Source: Streptomyces griseus subsp. griseus
GTDB lineage: Bacteria > Actinomycetota > Actinomycetes > Streptomycetales > Streptomycetaceae
DNA: 64,000 nucleotides
NCBI RefSeq assembly: GCF_000720255.1
Contig: NZ_JOJE01000020.1
Location: 1 to 64,000 of the forward strand
Direction: 5' to 3'
A program made the translations under genes and the position numbers. Positions 17,817-26,925 of the stretch are shown in pieces (the stretch's first letter is position 1; each line of letters opens with the position of its first letter). The notes under the pieces were generated by a model. It was not told the DNA's origin and made no database searches. It saw only the letters and a list, made by a program, of their open reading frames with translations.

Positions 17817-17859
17817 CCCGGAGATCCCAACTCCGGGAAACCCCAAGGACATCGGGGTT
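17817..17859 (-). terminator. Two short hairpins downstream of dprA
   Basis: A 7-bp stem (17817-17823 with 17831-17837) and a 6-bp stem (17839-17844 with 17854-17859) follow the dprA stop by about 25 bases on the minus strand. They probably mark the end of the long comM-dprA transcript before the whiG promoter region (17623-17816), in which I see no confident promoter hexamers. Confidence 0.45.
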
Positions 17860-17884
17860 CCCCCGGACGGCCGAACACGCTCGG

Positions 17885-19042
17885 TCAACACGCACCGCGA
17901 CCACTGCGGGCGGAGATCATCGCCTGGCGTGTCAACTTCCAGCCATCGCCGTGTCGTTCGACGTAACCAAGTGCTCTAAGTTCGTACAGTCTCGCGATCG
18001 CGTCGTCCTCCGCCGTCTGGGCGCCCCGGGCGATCTCACCGGCCGTCGCCGCTCTGCGCGCGGGCAGCGCGGCCAGGACGCGTCGGGCGCCGGGTTCCAG
18101 CAGGTCACGCGGCAGGACGGGCCCGCGCCGGTCCGGGGCGAGCTCTCCGATGTCGCCGACCTGTTCGACGACCTCCGCGGCGTCGGTGACGAGCACCGCC
18201 TCCCCGCGCAGAAGTTCGTGCACGCCCGCGGAGAGGCCGCTGGTGGCCGGCCCCGGCACACCCATGGTGTGGCGGCCGAGGCGCTGCGCCGCCCGGGCCG
18301 TCACCAGCGAGCCGCTGCGGTACGCCGCCTCGACGACGACCGTGCCCCGGGTGAGTGCGGCGATCACCCGGTTCCGCAGGATGAACCGGCTGGGCGTGGG
18401 GTGCTCGCCGGGCGCCAGCTCGCCGACGACGAGTCCCTGTTCAGCGATTCTGCCGATCAGCTCGGTGTGCCCGCGGGGGTAGGGCCGGTCGACGCCGCAG
18501 GCGAGGACGGCGACGGTGGCCCCGCCCGCGCCCAGGGCGCCCCGGTGGGCGGCGCCGTCGACCCCGTAGGCGCCGCCGGAGACCACCACCCAGCCGCGCT
18601 CGGCCAGGCCCGCGGCGAGGGTGGCGGCCATGTGGGCGCCGTACTCGGTGCAGGCGCGGGCGCCGACGACGGCCACCGAGCGCAGGACCCACATCCGCAG
18701 GCTGGGCCGCCCGCGCACCCACAGCCCCAGAGGCCGGGCGTCCCCCAGGTCGTCGAGCACGCCCGGCCACTCCACCGCACCGGGCCACACGAACCGCACG
18801 CCGGCCTCCCGCGCCAGGGCGAGATCCCGCTCCGGCTCCGCCCGCCCGGCCCGCGCGAGCAGCCCCGCCCACCGCTTCTCACTCGCCCCGGGAAACGCGG
18901 CTCCACCATCCCGCAGCCGCCGCGCCACCCCGACGGCCCCCACCTCCCGCACCCACCGCCCGGCGACCTCGTCCCCGGGCTCGATGACCCGGGTGAGGAA
19001 GACACGCGCGAACAGTTCCGTGTCCGGATCGTCGCCGCTCAC
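17885..19042 (-). CDS. dprA: DNA-processing protein DprA/Smf
   Basis: A 385-residue protein with the Rossmann-like DprA core: VAVVGARACTEYGAHMAATLA, then VVSGGAYGVDGAAHRGAL and the PTPSRFILRNRVIAALT motif. It ends in a winged-helix domain (about 310-375). In transformable bacteria DprA loads RecA on incoming single strands. Streptomyces is not known to be naturally transformable, so recombination or genome maintenance is a likelier role. GTG 19042 overlaps the comM stop by four bases (GTGA), so the two are translationally coupled. Confidence 0.92.
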   Translation of the reverse strand: MSGDDPDTELFARVFLTRVIEPGDEVAGRWVREVGAVGVARRLRDGGAAFPGASEKRWAGLLARAGRAEPERDLALAREAGVRFVWPGAVEWPGVLDDLGDARPLGLWVRGRPSLRMWVLRSVAVVGARACTEYGAHMAATLAAGLAERGWVVVSGGAYGVDGAAHRGALGAGGATVAVLACGVDRPYPRGHTELIGRIAEQGLVVGELAPGEHPTPSRFILRNRVIAALTRGTVVVEAAYRSGSLVTARAAQRLGRHTMGVPGPATSGLSAGVHELLRGEAVLVTDAAEVVEQVGDIGELAPDRRGPVLPRDLLEPGARRVLAALPARRAATAGEIARGAQTAEDDAIARLYELRALGYVERHGDGWKLTRQAMISARSGRGAC

Positions 19043-20664
19043 GTCAGGGCTCCGATGGACATCGGCACGCCGCGCGGCACCCCGGTGCGCAGTTGCAGTG
19101 CCAGGGCGAGGTCCGTGGCGTCGGGCCGGTCATGACCGACGAGGTCGGCGACGGTCCAGGCGACGCGCAGGACGCGGTCGAGACCGCGGGTGGTCAGCAC
19201 GCCCCGTTCCAGGCTCCGCTCGGCCTCGTCCATCGCGCCGGGCGCGGCGTGCCAGCGGTTGCGCAGTTCCCGGCCCGGAATCTCGCTGTTGGTCCGCCAG
19301 GGCGTGCCCGCCAGCCGCACGGCCGCCCTTTCCCGGGCAGCCCGCACCCGAGCGGCGACCGTGGCGGTGGATTCGCCCGAGGCGCCGCGCTGCGTGAGCT
19401 CGGCTCTGCCGACGGGCTCGACGTCCACCCGCAGGTCCACCCGGTCGAGAAGTGGTCCGGAGATCCTGGCCTGGTAGCGGCGGATCGCCGAGGGCGGGCA
19501 TTCGCAGAGGTTGTCCCTGAGGGAGAACCGACCGCAGGGGCACGGATTGGCCGCGAGCACCATCAGGAACTTCGCCGGGAACCGCACCACTCCCGCGCTG
19601 CGCGCGATCACCACATGGCCCGCCTCCAGGGGCTGCCGTAGGGCGTCGAGCGCGTGGCTGCTGAACTCGGGCGTCTCGTCGAGGAAGAGCACCCCGCGGT
19701 GAGCGAGTGACACGGCCCCGGGCCGGGCGACGCCCGGGCCGCCGCCGACCAGCGCCTGCATCGTGGCGGAGTGGTGCGGGGCGCAGTATGGCGCCACGTC
19801 GATCATGGGCTTGCCCGGCGGCAGCAGTCCGGCCACCGAGTGCACCGCCGTGACCTCCAGTGACTCCTGCCTGGCGAGGCGGGGCAGGATGGCGGGCAAC
19901 CGCTCCGCCAGCATCGTCTTGCCCGCCCCCGGCGGCCCCTCGAGGAACAGGTGGTGTCCGCCGGCGGCCGACACCTCGACCGCGGTGCGTGCCGAGACCT
20001 GGCCGATGACGTCGGCGAGGTCGTGCCCCTGGTCGTGCTGGGCGGCGCCGGAGCTGTGCATACCGGTGGCCGCACCCGTGCCGGGTACGCGCAGCCCGGC
20101 GAGCAGCGGGTCGGGGCGCCCCGGCTCTTCCGGTTCCTCCTCGGGGACGGGCTCGTCCGTCAGCACGGCGATCAACTGGCGCAGGCTGCGGATGCCCAGC
20201 ACGGAGATCCCCGGCACCAGCGAGGCCTCGGCGGCGGCGCACTCCGGTACGACCACCTGCTCGTACCCCGCGTCCGCCGCGGCGATCACCGCCGGGAGGA
20301 TGCCCCTGACGGGGCGTACCCGGCCGTCCAGGCCCAGCTCTCCGATCATGACGATGTCGGCGAGCACCCTCGGGTCGATCCGCTCGGCGGCACCGAGGAC
20401 GGCGCAGGCGACCGCCAGATCGAAGCCACTGCCCGCTTTCGGCACCGATGCGGGGCTGAGGCCCACCGTGAGTTTCTTCTGCGGCCACTCGCCTCCCGAG
20501 TTCACCACCGCCGCCCGAACCCGGTCCCGGCTCTCCGTCAGGCTCTTGTCCGGCAGCCCCACCAGAGTGAACGCCGCCACGCCGGGTTCCAGGTCGGCCT
20601 GGACCTCGACGACGACGCCCTCGACGCCGACCAGGGCCACGGAGCAGGTACGTGCGAAACCCAT
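19039..20664 (-). CDS. comM: YifB/ComM-family AAA+ Mg-chelatase-like ATPase
   Basis: A 541-residue protein. The N-terminal Lon-protease-like fold (ChlI-type, GFARTCSVALVGVEG to about 170) is followed by an AAA+ module with Walker A EGPPGAGKTMLAERLP and Walker B GVLFLDETPEFS. A cysteine cluster, NPCPCGRF then CECPP, and a C-terminal Mg-chelatase domain complete it. ComM is a hexameric branch-migration helicase in Vibrio natural transformation; the actinobacterial role is unproven. ATG 20664 starts one base after the yraN stop. An open frame continues upstream of this ATG but lacks family residues. The dprA-comM pairing is widespread. Confidence 0.92.
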   Translation of the reverse strand: MGFARTCSVALVGVEGVVVEVQADLEPGVAAFTLVGLPDKSLTESRDRVRAAVVNSGGEWPQKKLTVGLSPASVPKAGSGFDLAVACAVLGAAERIDPRVLADIVMIGELGLDGRVRPVRGILPAVIAAADAGYEQVVVPECAAAEASLVPGISVLGIRSLRQLIAVLTDEPVPEEEPEEPGRPDPLLAGLRVPGTGAATGMHSSGAAQHDQGHDLADVIGQVSARTAVEVSAAGGHHLFLEGPPGAGKTMLAERLPAILPRLARQESLEVTAVHSVAGLLPPGKPMIDVAPYCAPHHSATMQALVGGGPGVARPGAVSLAHRGVLFLDETPEFSSHALDALRQPLEAGHVVIARSAGVVRFPAKFLMVLAANPCPCGRFSLRDNLCECPPSAIRRYQARISGPLLDRVDLRVDVEPVGRAELTQRGASGESTATVAARVRAARERAAVRLAGTPWRTNSEIPGRELRNRWHAAPGAMDEAERSLERGVLTTRGLDRVLRVAWTVADLVGHDRPDATDLALALQLRTGVPRGVPMSIGALT

Positions 20665-20665
20665 C

Positions 20666-21037
20666 TCAGGCCACCCCCCGCACGTGCTCGACGACGGGTG
20701 CGCCGCGCAAGGGCAGCTGGACGCCGACGAGGTCGATGCGGACGCCACCGGGCGGCGCTCCGCCGTGTTCCTGGATGAAGCGTTGCGCGAGGCCCCGCAG
20801 GCGGTCCGCCTTGAGGGGTGTGATCGCTGCCATGGGGTGCTGGAAGGGACCCGCCCTGCGGGTCTTCACCTCGCAGACGACCAGGACGTCCCCGTCCCGC
20901 GCCACGATGTCGATCTCTCCGGTCCTGCCGCAGCGCCAGTTGCGCTCCAGGACCGTCATTCCGGCCTCGGCCAGCCGCCGCGCGGCCAGCGTCTCGCCGT
21001 ACCTGCCGAGTGCACTGCGTGCCCGATGTGCGTTCAT
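20666..21037 (-). CDS. yraN: YraN/UPF0102-family endonuclease-like protein
   Basis: A 123-residue protein with a restriction-endonuclease-like core: [12 protein letters not shown], then [22 protein letters not shown] with the D-x(n)-E-x-K catalytic pattern. The family is widespread, and many members are of unknown function. ATG 21037 has a GGAGGTGGT site just upstream; an earlier start would add a Gly-rich peptide. It is grouped with comM and dprA, as in many bacteria, which suggests a DNA-processing task. Confidence 0.88.
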   Translation of the reverse strand: MNAHRARSALGRYGETLAARRLAEAGMTVLERNWRCGRTGEIDIVARDGDVLVVCEVKTRRAGPFQHPMAAITPLKADRLRGLAQRFIQEHGGAPPGGVRIDLVGVQLPLRGAPVVEHVRGVA

Positions 21038-21125
21038 GTCGGCACCACCTCCGGCGCCAACCGTCACGCAACCGCTCCCACGAAGTGGATCTTGGTGGAG
21101 AACTCAGTGGTTGTGGATAACTCCG

Positions 21126-21434
21126 TCACCCACTCGGGAGCTCCAGATCGCTCTTGTTGAGCTCCTCGATGTTCACGTCCTTGAACGTGAGGACGCGCAC
21201 CTGCTTCACGAACCGGGCCGGTCGGTACATGTCCCAGACCCAGGCGTCCGCCATGGACACCTCGAAGAACACCTCGCCCTGGACCGAGTGCACCTGCATC
21301 TCGTAGTCGTTGGTCAGGTAGAAGCGCCGCTCGGTCTCGATCACGTATTTGAACAGACCGACGACATCGCGGTACTCCCGGTAGAGCTTCAGCTCCATCT
21401 CGGTCTCGTACTTCTCGAGGTCCTCGGCGCTCAT
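21126..21434 (-). CDS. DUF2469 conserved actinobacterial protein
   Basis: A 102-residue, charge-rich protein nearly invariant across actinobacteria, starting MSAEDLEKYETEMELKLYRE. It is predicted to be helical then beta (RRFYLTNDYEMQVHS, MADAWVWDMYRP). The function is not established to my knowledge. It sits between the NUDIX gene and yraN on the same strand, in the four-gene arrangement sipZ-nudix-DUF2469-yraN described for S. lividans. Conservation this strong suggests a core cellular role. Confidence 0.85.
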   Translation of the reverse strand: MSAEDLEKYETEMELKLYREYRDVVGLFKYVIETERRFYLTNDYEMQVHSVQGEVFFEVSMADAWVWDMYRPARFVKQVRVLTFKDVNIEELNKSDLELPSG

Positions 21435-21490
21435 GGCATGTTCCCCTTCAGCCGTGCGATCCCACCATTGTGCGCCAGTCCCGTGAGCCT

Positions 21491-22051
21491 CTAGACGATT
21501 TCCGTGTCAAGGATCTCGGGCCTGGCCGGGGGACCTTCGTCGAGCAGCCTGCGCAGCAGCTCGGCGAGTCTGGTCGGATACACCGTCTCATGTGCCCGGC
21601 TCAGTTCCCGACACGTCCACCAACGCGCTCCGGCGACACTGCGCCGTTCCAGCTCGGTGAGGGCCGTGGCCCGGGTGGCCGTCTGGGTCGTACGGGCCAG
21701 GTAGTACCACTCGTCCTGGTCCCAGCGGCGGCCCGCGAACGGGAACGAGCACATCCGTCTCCACAGCACCGGACCGAGCTCGACCTCGGTGATGCCGGTC
21801 TCCTCCGCGAGTTCCCTGAGCGCGGCCTCCTCACGACTCTCGTCGCCCTCCAGGCCACCGCCGGGCGTGAACCACCAGCGGTCGTCCGGATCGTCCGGTT
21901 CGTGGCCGTGCAGCAGCAGGATGCGGTCCTCGGGATCGAGGAGGACGACCCTGGCGACCTTGCGCAGGCCGCCTTCGTACGAGTCCGCACCGGCGCCGGC
22001 ATCCCCACCGGCATGAGCGCCGGTCTCCGCGCCCGATGTCTCAGCGGACAC
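21491..22051 (-). CDS. NUDIX hydrolase
   Basis: A 186-residue protein. The Nudix box G-x5-E-x7-REL-x-EE-x-G is complete, starting GGGLEGDESREEAALREL. It is preceded by strands with ARVVLLDPEDRILLLHG and followed by WDQDEWYYLART. These enzymes cleave nucleoside diphosphate-linked substrates with Mg2+; the substrate is unknown. GTG 22051 overlaps the sipZ coding end by 11 bases and gives a Ser/Ala/Gly-rich 35-residue lead. It is the second gene of the sipZ transcription unit. Confidence 0.87.
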   Translation of the reverse strand: MSAETSGAETGAHAGGDAGAGADSYEGGLRKVARVVLLDPEDRILLLHGHEPDDPDDRWWFTPGGGLEGDESREEAALRELAEETGITEVELGPVLWRRMCSFPFAGRRWDQDEWYYLARTTQTATRATALTELERRSVAGARWWTCRELSRAHETVYPTRLAELLRRLLDEGPPARPEILDTEIV

Positions 22052-22814
22052 CGGCGGGCTCCGTGCGGGCACGCCCGCGGCCGCCGAGCCGCTTGGCGAC
22101 GGGACCGTAGGCCCCGCCACCGAGCACCAGCACGGCACCGACGGCGATCATGAGGCCGATCGTGCCGAGCGGGCCGGGCGAGGAGAGGGCGCCGAGCTCC
22201 TCGAAGCCCGTGGGGCGCTTCAGCATGCCGTTCATGGGCCACACGACGGCGTCCACCCGGGCCTGTACGGCCTTCACGGCCACCGTGCCGCTGGCCGCGT
22301 CCGTGAGGTGGGCGGAGGAGTCCAGGGAGCTGTGGCGTTCGTCGCCGAGGAGGAAGAGCCGCCCCTTGGGGACCTCCACCGTCGGGATCTTCTTGTCCTC
22401 GGCCGGGCCGCCCGGGGCGAGATACGGTTCGTCGATCTGCTTGCCGTTGACGGTCAGCTTGCCGTCGGTGCAGCAGGAGACCGTGTCCCCGCCGACGGCG
22501 ACCACACGCTTGACCACGGGAGCGTTGGCCCAGGTGGTGTCCTTGAAGACGACGACGTCACCGCGGCGCACCTCGTCGCCGTCCACCCGCTCGGCCAGCA
22601 CACGGTCGCCCACGCCGATCGTCGGCGTCATGGAGCCGGTCGGCACGGTGTACGGCCGGTAGATCAGCGCCCCCCAGCCGAAACCGCCCAGGAACAGCGC
22701 CAGGCCCAGCGCGACGGCCAGCCCGGACAGCCTCTGTCCGGTCCGGCTGCCCACCGGGCCCTTGACCGCGCCCGTGCTGCGCGGGGCCGTACGTGTCGCA
22801 CTCTCGCCACTCAT
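22041..22814 (-). CDS. sipZ: Type I signal peptidase SipZ
   Basis: A 257-residue membrane-bound peptidase. The N-terminal helix is about 32-53; the nucleophile Ser lies in VPTGSMTPTI and the general-base Lys in VVKRVVAVGGD. Box E is changed here to LFLLGDERHSSLDS. A second C-terminal helix (about 222-243) is present, as described for S. lividans SipX-Z. It removes signal peptides from exported proteins at the outer face of the membrane. In S. lividans sipZ heads a separate operon from sipW-X-Y, which fits the 51-base gap to sipY. Confidence 0.93.
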   Translation of the reverse strand: MSGESATRTAPRSTGAVKGPVGSRTGQRLSGLAVALGLALFLGGFGWGALIYRPYTVPTGSMTPTIGVGDRVLAERVDGDEVRRGDVVVFKDTTWANAPVVKRVVAVGGDTVSCCTDGKLTVNGKQIDEPYLAPGGPAEDKKIPTVEVPKGRLFLLGDERHSSLDSSAHLTDAASGTVAVKAVQARVDAVVWPMNGMLKRPTGFEELGALSSPGPLGTIGLMIAVGAVLVLGGGAYGPVAKRLGGRGRARTEPAGVR

Positions 22815-22865
22815 GGACCCGCACCCTACCCGGGGGTACGGCCCCGGGTCAGCCCGTGCTCGAGA

Positions 22866-23873
22866 TCATGACCGGTCCTTGGGCAGGTGGCGCTGGGCCG
22901 GCTCGGTCAGGAGCCGCCTGCGGCGCCACAGGGCCACCGGCACCACGCCGACGAGGGCGAGGCCCTCGGGGGCGACCGTGAGGGTGGCCGCCGCGGAGGA
23001 CTGGTCGTTCAGGCCGTCCTGGTCGAAGGTGTCCGGGACGGGCAGCGTGCCCCAGCGGTTGATGGGCCAGGCCTTGACGATGGCGCGTCCGACGACGTCG
23101 CCGACGGGAACCATGCCGTGGTGCTCGTCCGACTGGTTGTAACGCGAGTCGCGGGAGTTCTGGCGGTGGTCGCCCATGACCCAGACGGAGCCCTTGGGCA
23201 CCTTCACCTTGAACTGGCCGCCCTGGTCGTCGACCGTGCACGGGGTGTTGCCCGGGTAGATGTACGAGTCCTCGCTCAGGGCCTTGCCGTTCACCCGCAC
23301 CGGGCCGGTGCCCTTGCACTCGACGGTGTCGCCGCCGACGCCGATGACCCGCTTGATGAGGTCCTTCTCCTGCGCGGACGGCATCAGGCCGATCCAGCTG
23401 AGGAACGTCTGCAGGGCGTTCGGGTCGGGGGTCGGTTCGCCCGCCAGCCACTGGTCGGGGTCGTGGAACACGATGACCTCGCCGCGCTCCGGCTCGGAGC
23501 CGAACCACGGGGTCAGCTTGTCGACGAGCACGCGGTCGCCCTGCTGGAGGGTGTTCTGCATCGAGTCCGAGGGGATCGAGAACGCCTGCACCAGGAACGT
23601 CTTGATCAGCAGCGCCAGCACGAGCGCGATACCGATCAGGATGGGCAGTTCCTTCCAGAACGAGCGTGGCTTCTTCTGCCGGGGCCCGGCGTCGCCCGGC
23701 CCCTCGCCACCGCCCTGGGTCAAGTCCTCCACCGGCCTGCCGTCCTCGGTCGCTCCGGAGTCACTCCCGGAGGTCACGGCGCTGTCCGCGGCAGGGACGG
23801 CAGCTCCCGCGGGGCTTCCGCGGTGCTCCTCGCCATCGTGTCCGGACCGTGCGCCAACCGCCACATCCCCCAC
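22866..23873 (-). CDS. sipY: Type I signal peptidase SipY
   Basis: A 335-residue peptidase: a long, acidic and Gly-rich cytoplasmic lead of about 70 residues, an N-terminal helix (LPILIGIALVLALLIKTFLV), the Ser of IPSDSMQNTL, the Lys of DLIKRVIGVGGD, box E VWVMGDHRQNSRDS, and a C-terminal helix near 300-318. In S. lividans SipY is the main signal peptidase (established knowledge). The GTG start at 23873 lies inside the sipX 3' coding end, so the two frames overlap by 113 bases. Confidence 0.92.
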   Translation of the reverse strand: MGDVAVGARSGHDGEEHRGSPAGAAVPAADSAVTSGSDSGATEDGRPVEDLTQGGGEGPGDAGPRQKKPRSFWKELPILIGIALVLALLIKTFLVQAFSIPSDSMQNTLQQGDRVLVDKLTPWFGSEPERGEVIVFHDPDQWLAGEPTPDPNALQTFLSWIGLMPSAQEKDLIKRVIGVGGDTVECKGTGPVRVNGKALSEDSYIYPGNTPCTVDDQGGQFKVKVPKGSVWVMGDHRQNSRDSRYNQSDEHHGMVPVGDVVGRAIVKAWPINRWGTLPVPDTFDQDGLNDQSSAAATLTVAPEGLALVGVVPVALWRRRRLLTEPAQRHLPKDRS

Positions 23874-24852
23874 GCCAACTCCTTACTCTGTGCCGCCGCC
23901 TGCCCCATACACGGCGCAGGCCCACCACTCCCATAACGAGCGGGAGTTCCGCAGGGCTCGGGAGCTGGATCGTTCCGTTCGAATCGTCCGGGACAACCCT
24001 ATGCGACAGCCGGGCAGCGGCGGTCGACCCCGCCACCGAGTCGGACACGGAAGCGTAGGTCTTCGGTTCGTCGAGGCTGGTCATGTGGTTGAAGGGCCAG
24101 GCGATCACCATGGCCCGCCCCACCACCTCGTCCTCGGAGACCGTGCCCCCGTCGGTGTCCTGGTGGAAACGGGAGTCCGCGGAGTTGGCCCGGTGGTCAC
24201 CCATCACCCACAGCCGCCCCGGCGGCACGGTGATGTCGAACGGCGTGTCGGACGGAGCGTTCCCGGGATACAGGTAGTCCTCGCTCAGGGGGATGCCGTT
24301 GACGGTGACCCTCCCCTGCGCGTCGCAGCACTGCACGCGGTCCCCGCCGACCCCGACGACCCGCTTGATGAGGTCCTTCTCGTTGTCGGAGGGCAGCAGG
24401 CCGATGAAGGTCAGCGCCTCCTTGGCCTGCTTGATGACGACCGGGTCGTTCTTCTTCGTGGTCGTCTGCTCGTCCTTCAGCCAGCCGCCGGGGTCCTTGA
24501 ACACGACGACGTCCCCGCGCTGCGGCTTGGAGCCGAACCACGGGGTGAACTTGTCGACCAGGACGCGGTCGCCGATCTGGATCGTCTGCTCCATGGAGCC
24601 CGACGGGATCACGAACGCCTGGACGAGGAAGGTCTTCAGCACCAGCGCTATGAGCACCGCGACGCCGACCAGCAGCGGTATCTCCTTGACCGCCGAGCGC
24701 CGGCGGCGCCGCTTGACCTTGCGCTGGAGCTTGCGCCGCTCGGCGCGGCTGCGACCGGCCGACGGAGCGGGTCCGGCCCGTCGGGAGCCGGTGGGCAGAA
24801 GACTGTCGGCGGGGCTGATGCTCGCGCCGCGTGGTTTGCCGCGGTTACCCAT
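23761..24852 (-). CDS. sipX: Type I signal peptidase SipX
   Basis: A 363-residue protein with a basic N-terminal lead (RKVKRRRRR), a membrane helix, the Ser of IPSGSMEQTI, the Lys of DLIKRVVGVGGD and box E LWVMGDHRANSADS. The last 60 residues are Arg/Gly/Cys-rich and unlike a catalytic domain. This tail is translated from DNA that also encodes the start of sipY in another frame, so it may be a read-on extension kept by the overlap. ATG 24852 overlaps the sipW stop by 8 bases. Confidence 0.9.
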   Translation of the reverse strand: MGNRGKPRGASISPADSLLPTGSRRAGPAPSAGRSRAERRKLQRKVKRRRRRSAVKEIPLLVGVAVLIALVLKTFLVQAFVIPSGSMEQTIQIGDRVLVDKFTPWFGSKPQRGDVVVFKDPGGWLKDEQTTTKKNDPVVIKQAKEALTFIGLLPSDNEKDLIKRVVGVGGDRVQCCDAQGRVTVNGIPLSEDYLYPGNAPSDTPFDITVPPGRLWVMGDHRANSADSRFHQDTDGGTVSEDEVVGRAMVIAWPFNHMTSLDEPKTYASVSDSVAGSTAAARLSHRVVPDDSNGTIQLPSPAELPLVMGVVGLRRVWGRRRHRVRSWRGGCGGWRTVRTRWRGAPRKPRGSCRPCRGQRRDLRE

Positions 24853-25561
24853 GGGCGCCCTCCGCGGCGGGCACGCGCGCGTAGGCGACGGGCCGTTCCA
24901 GACGGGAGAAGTGGTCGAAGGGCCAGGAGATCCAGTCGGCGCGCCCGATGACCTCGCCGACGGGGATCATGCCACCACCGGGTGACCCCAGGTGGTCACG
25001 GGAGTCGCTGGAGTCGCCGCGATGGTCGCCGAGGACGAACAGGGTGCCGTCGGGCACGACGACGTCGAAGGGCACCGAGGACGGGCTGTCGCCGGGGTAC
25101 AGGAACCCCGACTCGTCGACCGACCGGCCGTTCACCTGGATCCTCCCCTCCTTGTCACAGCAGACCACATGGTCTCCCCCCACACCGACAACGCGCTTGA
25201 TGTAGTCGGCGTCCCCGAAATACCCAGTGCCGTCGAACACAACCACGTCGCCCCGCAGCGGCTCGGCTCCGAAACGGTACGCCAACTTATTTACGAGAAC
25301 GCGGTCCCCGATCCTCAATCCCTGTTCCATGGATCCGCTCGGAATCTGGAACGGTTGCACCACGAACCTGTTGAGGACGAGCAAAAACAGCAGGCAGACG
25401 AGCAGGGTCAGGGTGATCCGTCCACCGGGAAGCCAGTCGGTGATCCGCGACACCAACGAGAAACGCGACCGTCCCTCCTGCCCCCCTGTGTCCGAGATCG
25501 TCTCGGAATCGGAGGGGCTGGAGGAGCGGTCGCGCTCCGTCGGCTGTGCTTCGGTGTCCAT
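24845..25561 (-). CDS. sipW: Type I signal peptidase SipW
   Basis: A 238-residue peptidase with one N-terminal helix (about 49-68), the Ser of IPSGSMEQGL, the Lys of ADYIKRVVGVGGD and box E LFVLGDHRGDSSDS. Unlike its three neighbours it lacks a C-terminal membrane helix, as reported for S. lividans SipW. It opens the sipW-X-Y unit, 45 bases after rplS. The 'Sip' names follow position and similarity and are not related to Bacillus ER-type SipW. Confidence 0.92.
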   Translation of the reverse strand: MDTEAQPTERDRSSSPSDSETISDTGGQEGRSRFSLVSRITDWLPGGRITLTLLVCLLFLLVLNRFVVQPFQIPSGSMEQGLRIGDRVLVNKLAYRFGAEPLRGDVVVFDGTGYFGDADYIKRVVGVGGDHVVCCDKEGRIQVNGRSVDESGFLYPGDSPSSVPFDVVVPDGTLFVLGDHRGDSSDSRDHLGSPGGGMIPVGEVIGRADWISWPFDHFSRLERPVAYARVPAAEGAHG

Positions 25562-25606
25562 CGGGGCCAGATGTTATCCGGCCCTTCTGTGAACCCCGGG
25601 AAGCGC

Positions 25607-25957
25607 TCAGTTCTCGCGCTTCTCCTTGATCTTCGCGGCCTTGCCGCGCAGCTCGCGCAGGTAGTACAGCTTGGCGCGACGCACGTCACCGCGGGTGACG
25701 AGCTCGATCTTCTCGACGATCGGGGTGTGCACCGGGAACGTGCGCTCGACGCCGACGGAGAACGAGACCTTGCGGACCGTGAAGGTCTCGCGGACACCGG
25801 CGCCCTGGCGGCGGATCACAACGCCCTTGAACTGCTGCACACGGGAGCGGTTGCCCTCGATGACGCGGACGTGGACGTTGACGGTGTCACCCGGGCGGAA
25901 GGCCGGGATGTCGCTGCGCAGCGACGCGGAGTCGACGGTGTCGAGCAGGTGAGACAT
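25607..25957 (-). CDS. rplS: 50S ribosomal protein L19
   Basis: A 116-residue protein with the L19 features [35 protein letters not shown] and the C-terminal [20 protein letters not shown] 25957 with a gaggaaag site upstream gives the standard length; a longer open frame upstream is ignored. L19 sits at the 30S/50S interface. It closes the classical rpsP-khpA-rimM-trmD-rplS order, 134 bases after trmD, a gap long enough for its own control region. Confidence 0.95.
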   Translation of the reverse strand: MSHLLDTVDSASLRSDIPAFRPGDTVNVHVRVIEGNRSRVQQFKGVVIRRQGAGVRETFTVRKVSFSVGVERTFPVHTPIVEKIELVTRGDVRRAKLYYLRELRGKAAKIKEKREN

Positions 25958-26091
25958 TTCGTCTGCTTTCCTCGCTGATGCCACAGGTCATCAACGGAAC
26001 TAGAGGTTCTTGGATGAGAGTCGTACGCGTCGGGGCGGGCGTCGTGTCCCCCTGTGGCAGGGGCGCACGCCGGACGGCGCACAACAGCGGC

Positions 26092-26925
26092 CTATTCTTC
26101 CACGCCCGGTGTCCTGCGCCAAAATCGGCCGTGGGGCTCGCCCTGCGGGTCCGGTTCCCAGCCCAGGATGGAGAGCATCTCGCGGTCCTTCTTGTCGAAG
26201 GCCTTGGGGTCACAACGCTCGATCAGGTCGGGCCTGTTGGCCGTCGTACGCCGTAGTGCCTCGTCGCGGCGCCAGCGCGCGATCTTCCCGTGGTGGCCAC
26301 TGAGCAGCACTTCCGGGATCTCTCGGCCGCGCCACTCGGGCGGCTTGGTGTGGACGGGCCCCTCCAGGAGGTTGGCCATGGCGCCGGGCGCGAAGGAGTC
26401 GTCGCGATGGGACTCGGCGTTGCCGAGGACGCCGGGCAGGAGGCGCGCCACCGCCTCGGTGACCACGAGGACGGCCGCCTCGCCGCCGGCGAGGACGTAG
26501 TCGCCGATGGACACCTCGTAGACGGGCACACGGGTCGCGTACTCGTCGACGACGCGGCGGTCGATGCCCTCGTAGCGGGCCGGCGTGAAGATCAGCCAGG
26601 GGCGCTCGGAGAGCTCGACGGCGAGTTCCTGGGTGAAGGGCCGGCCACTGGGGGTGGGGACGATCAGCGCGGGCGCGCGGGAGCCCGTCTCGTAGCCGTC
26701 GGCGAGGACGGAGTCCAGGGCGTCGCCCCAGGGGTCCGGCTTCATGACCATGCCGGGCCCGCCGCCGTAGGGCGTGTCGTCGACCGTGTTGTGCCGGTCG
26801 TACGTCCAGGAGCGCAGATCGTGCACATGGACGTTCAGCTGTCCACGCGCGCGGGCCTTGCCCACCAGGGAGACGTTCAGGGGTTCCAGGTACTCGGGGA
26901 AGATCGTGACGACGTCGAGGCGCAT
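26092..26925 (-). CDS. trmD: tRNA (guanine37-N1)-methyltransferase
   Basis: A 277-residue SPOUT-class knotted methyltransferase that makes m1G37 and prevents +1 frameshifts. Conserved parts are [62 protein letters not shown] (the knot with SAM site) and HRDDSFA. The C-terminus after residue 240 carries a short actinobacterial extension. ATG 26925 overlaps the rimM stop by one base (TGATG). Confidence 0.96.
   Translation of the reverse strand: MRLDVVTIFPEYLEPLNVSLVGKARARGQLNVHVHDLRSWTYDRHNTVDDTPYGGGPGMVMKPDPWGDALDSVLADGYETGSRAPALIVPTPSGRPFTQELAVELSERPWLIFTPARYEGIDRRVVDEYATRVPVYEVSIGDYVLAGGEAAVLVVTEAVARLLPGVLGNAESHRDDSFAPGAMANLLEGPVHTKPPEWRGREIPEVLLSGHHGKIARWRRDEALRRTTANRPDLIERCDPKAFDKKDREMLSILGWEPDPQGEPHGRFWRRTPGVEE

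Noticed and set aside
25958..26091. Possible ribosomal-protein leader RNA upstream of rplS
   Set aside because: A ccctg/caggg-type pairing is visible, but I could not match it to any known L19 leader structure.
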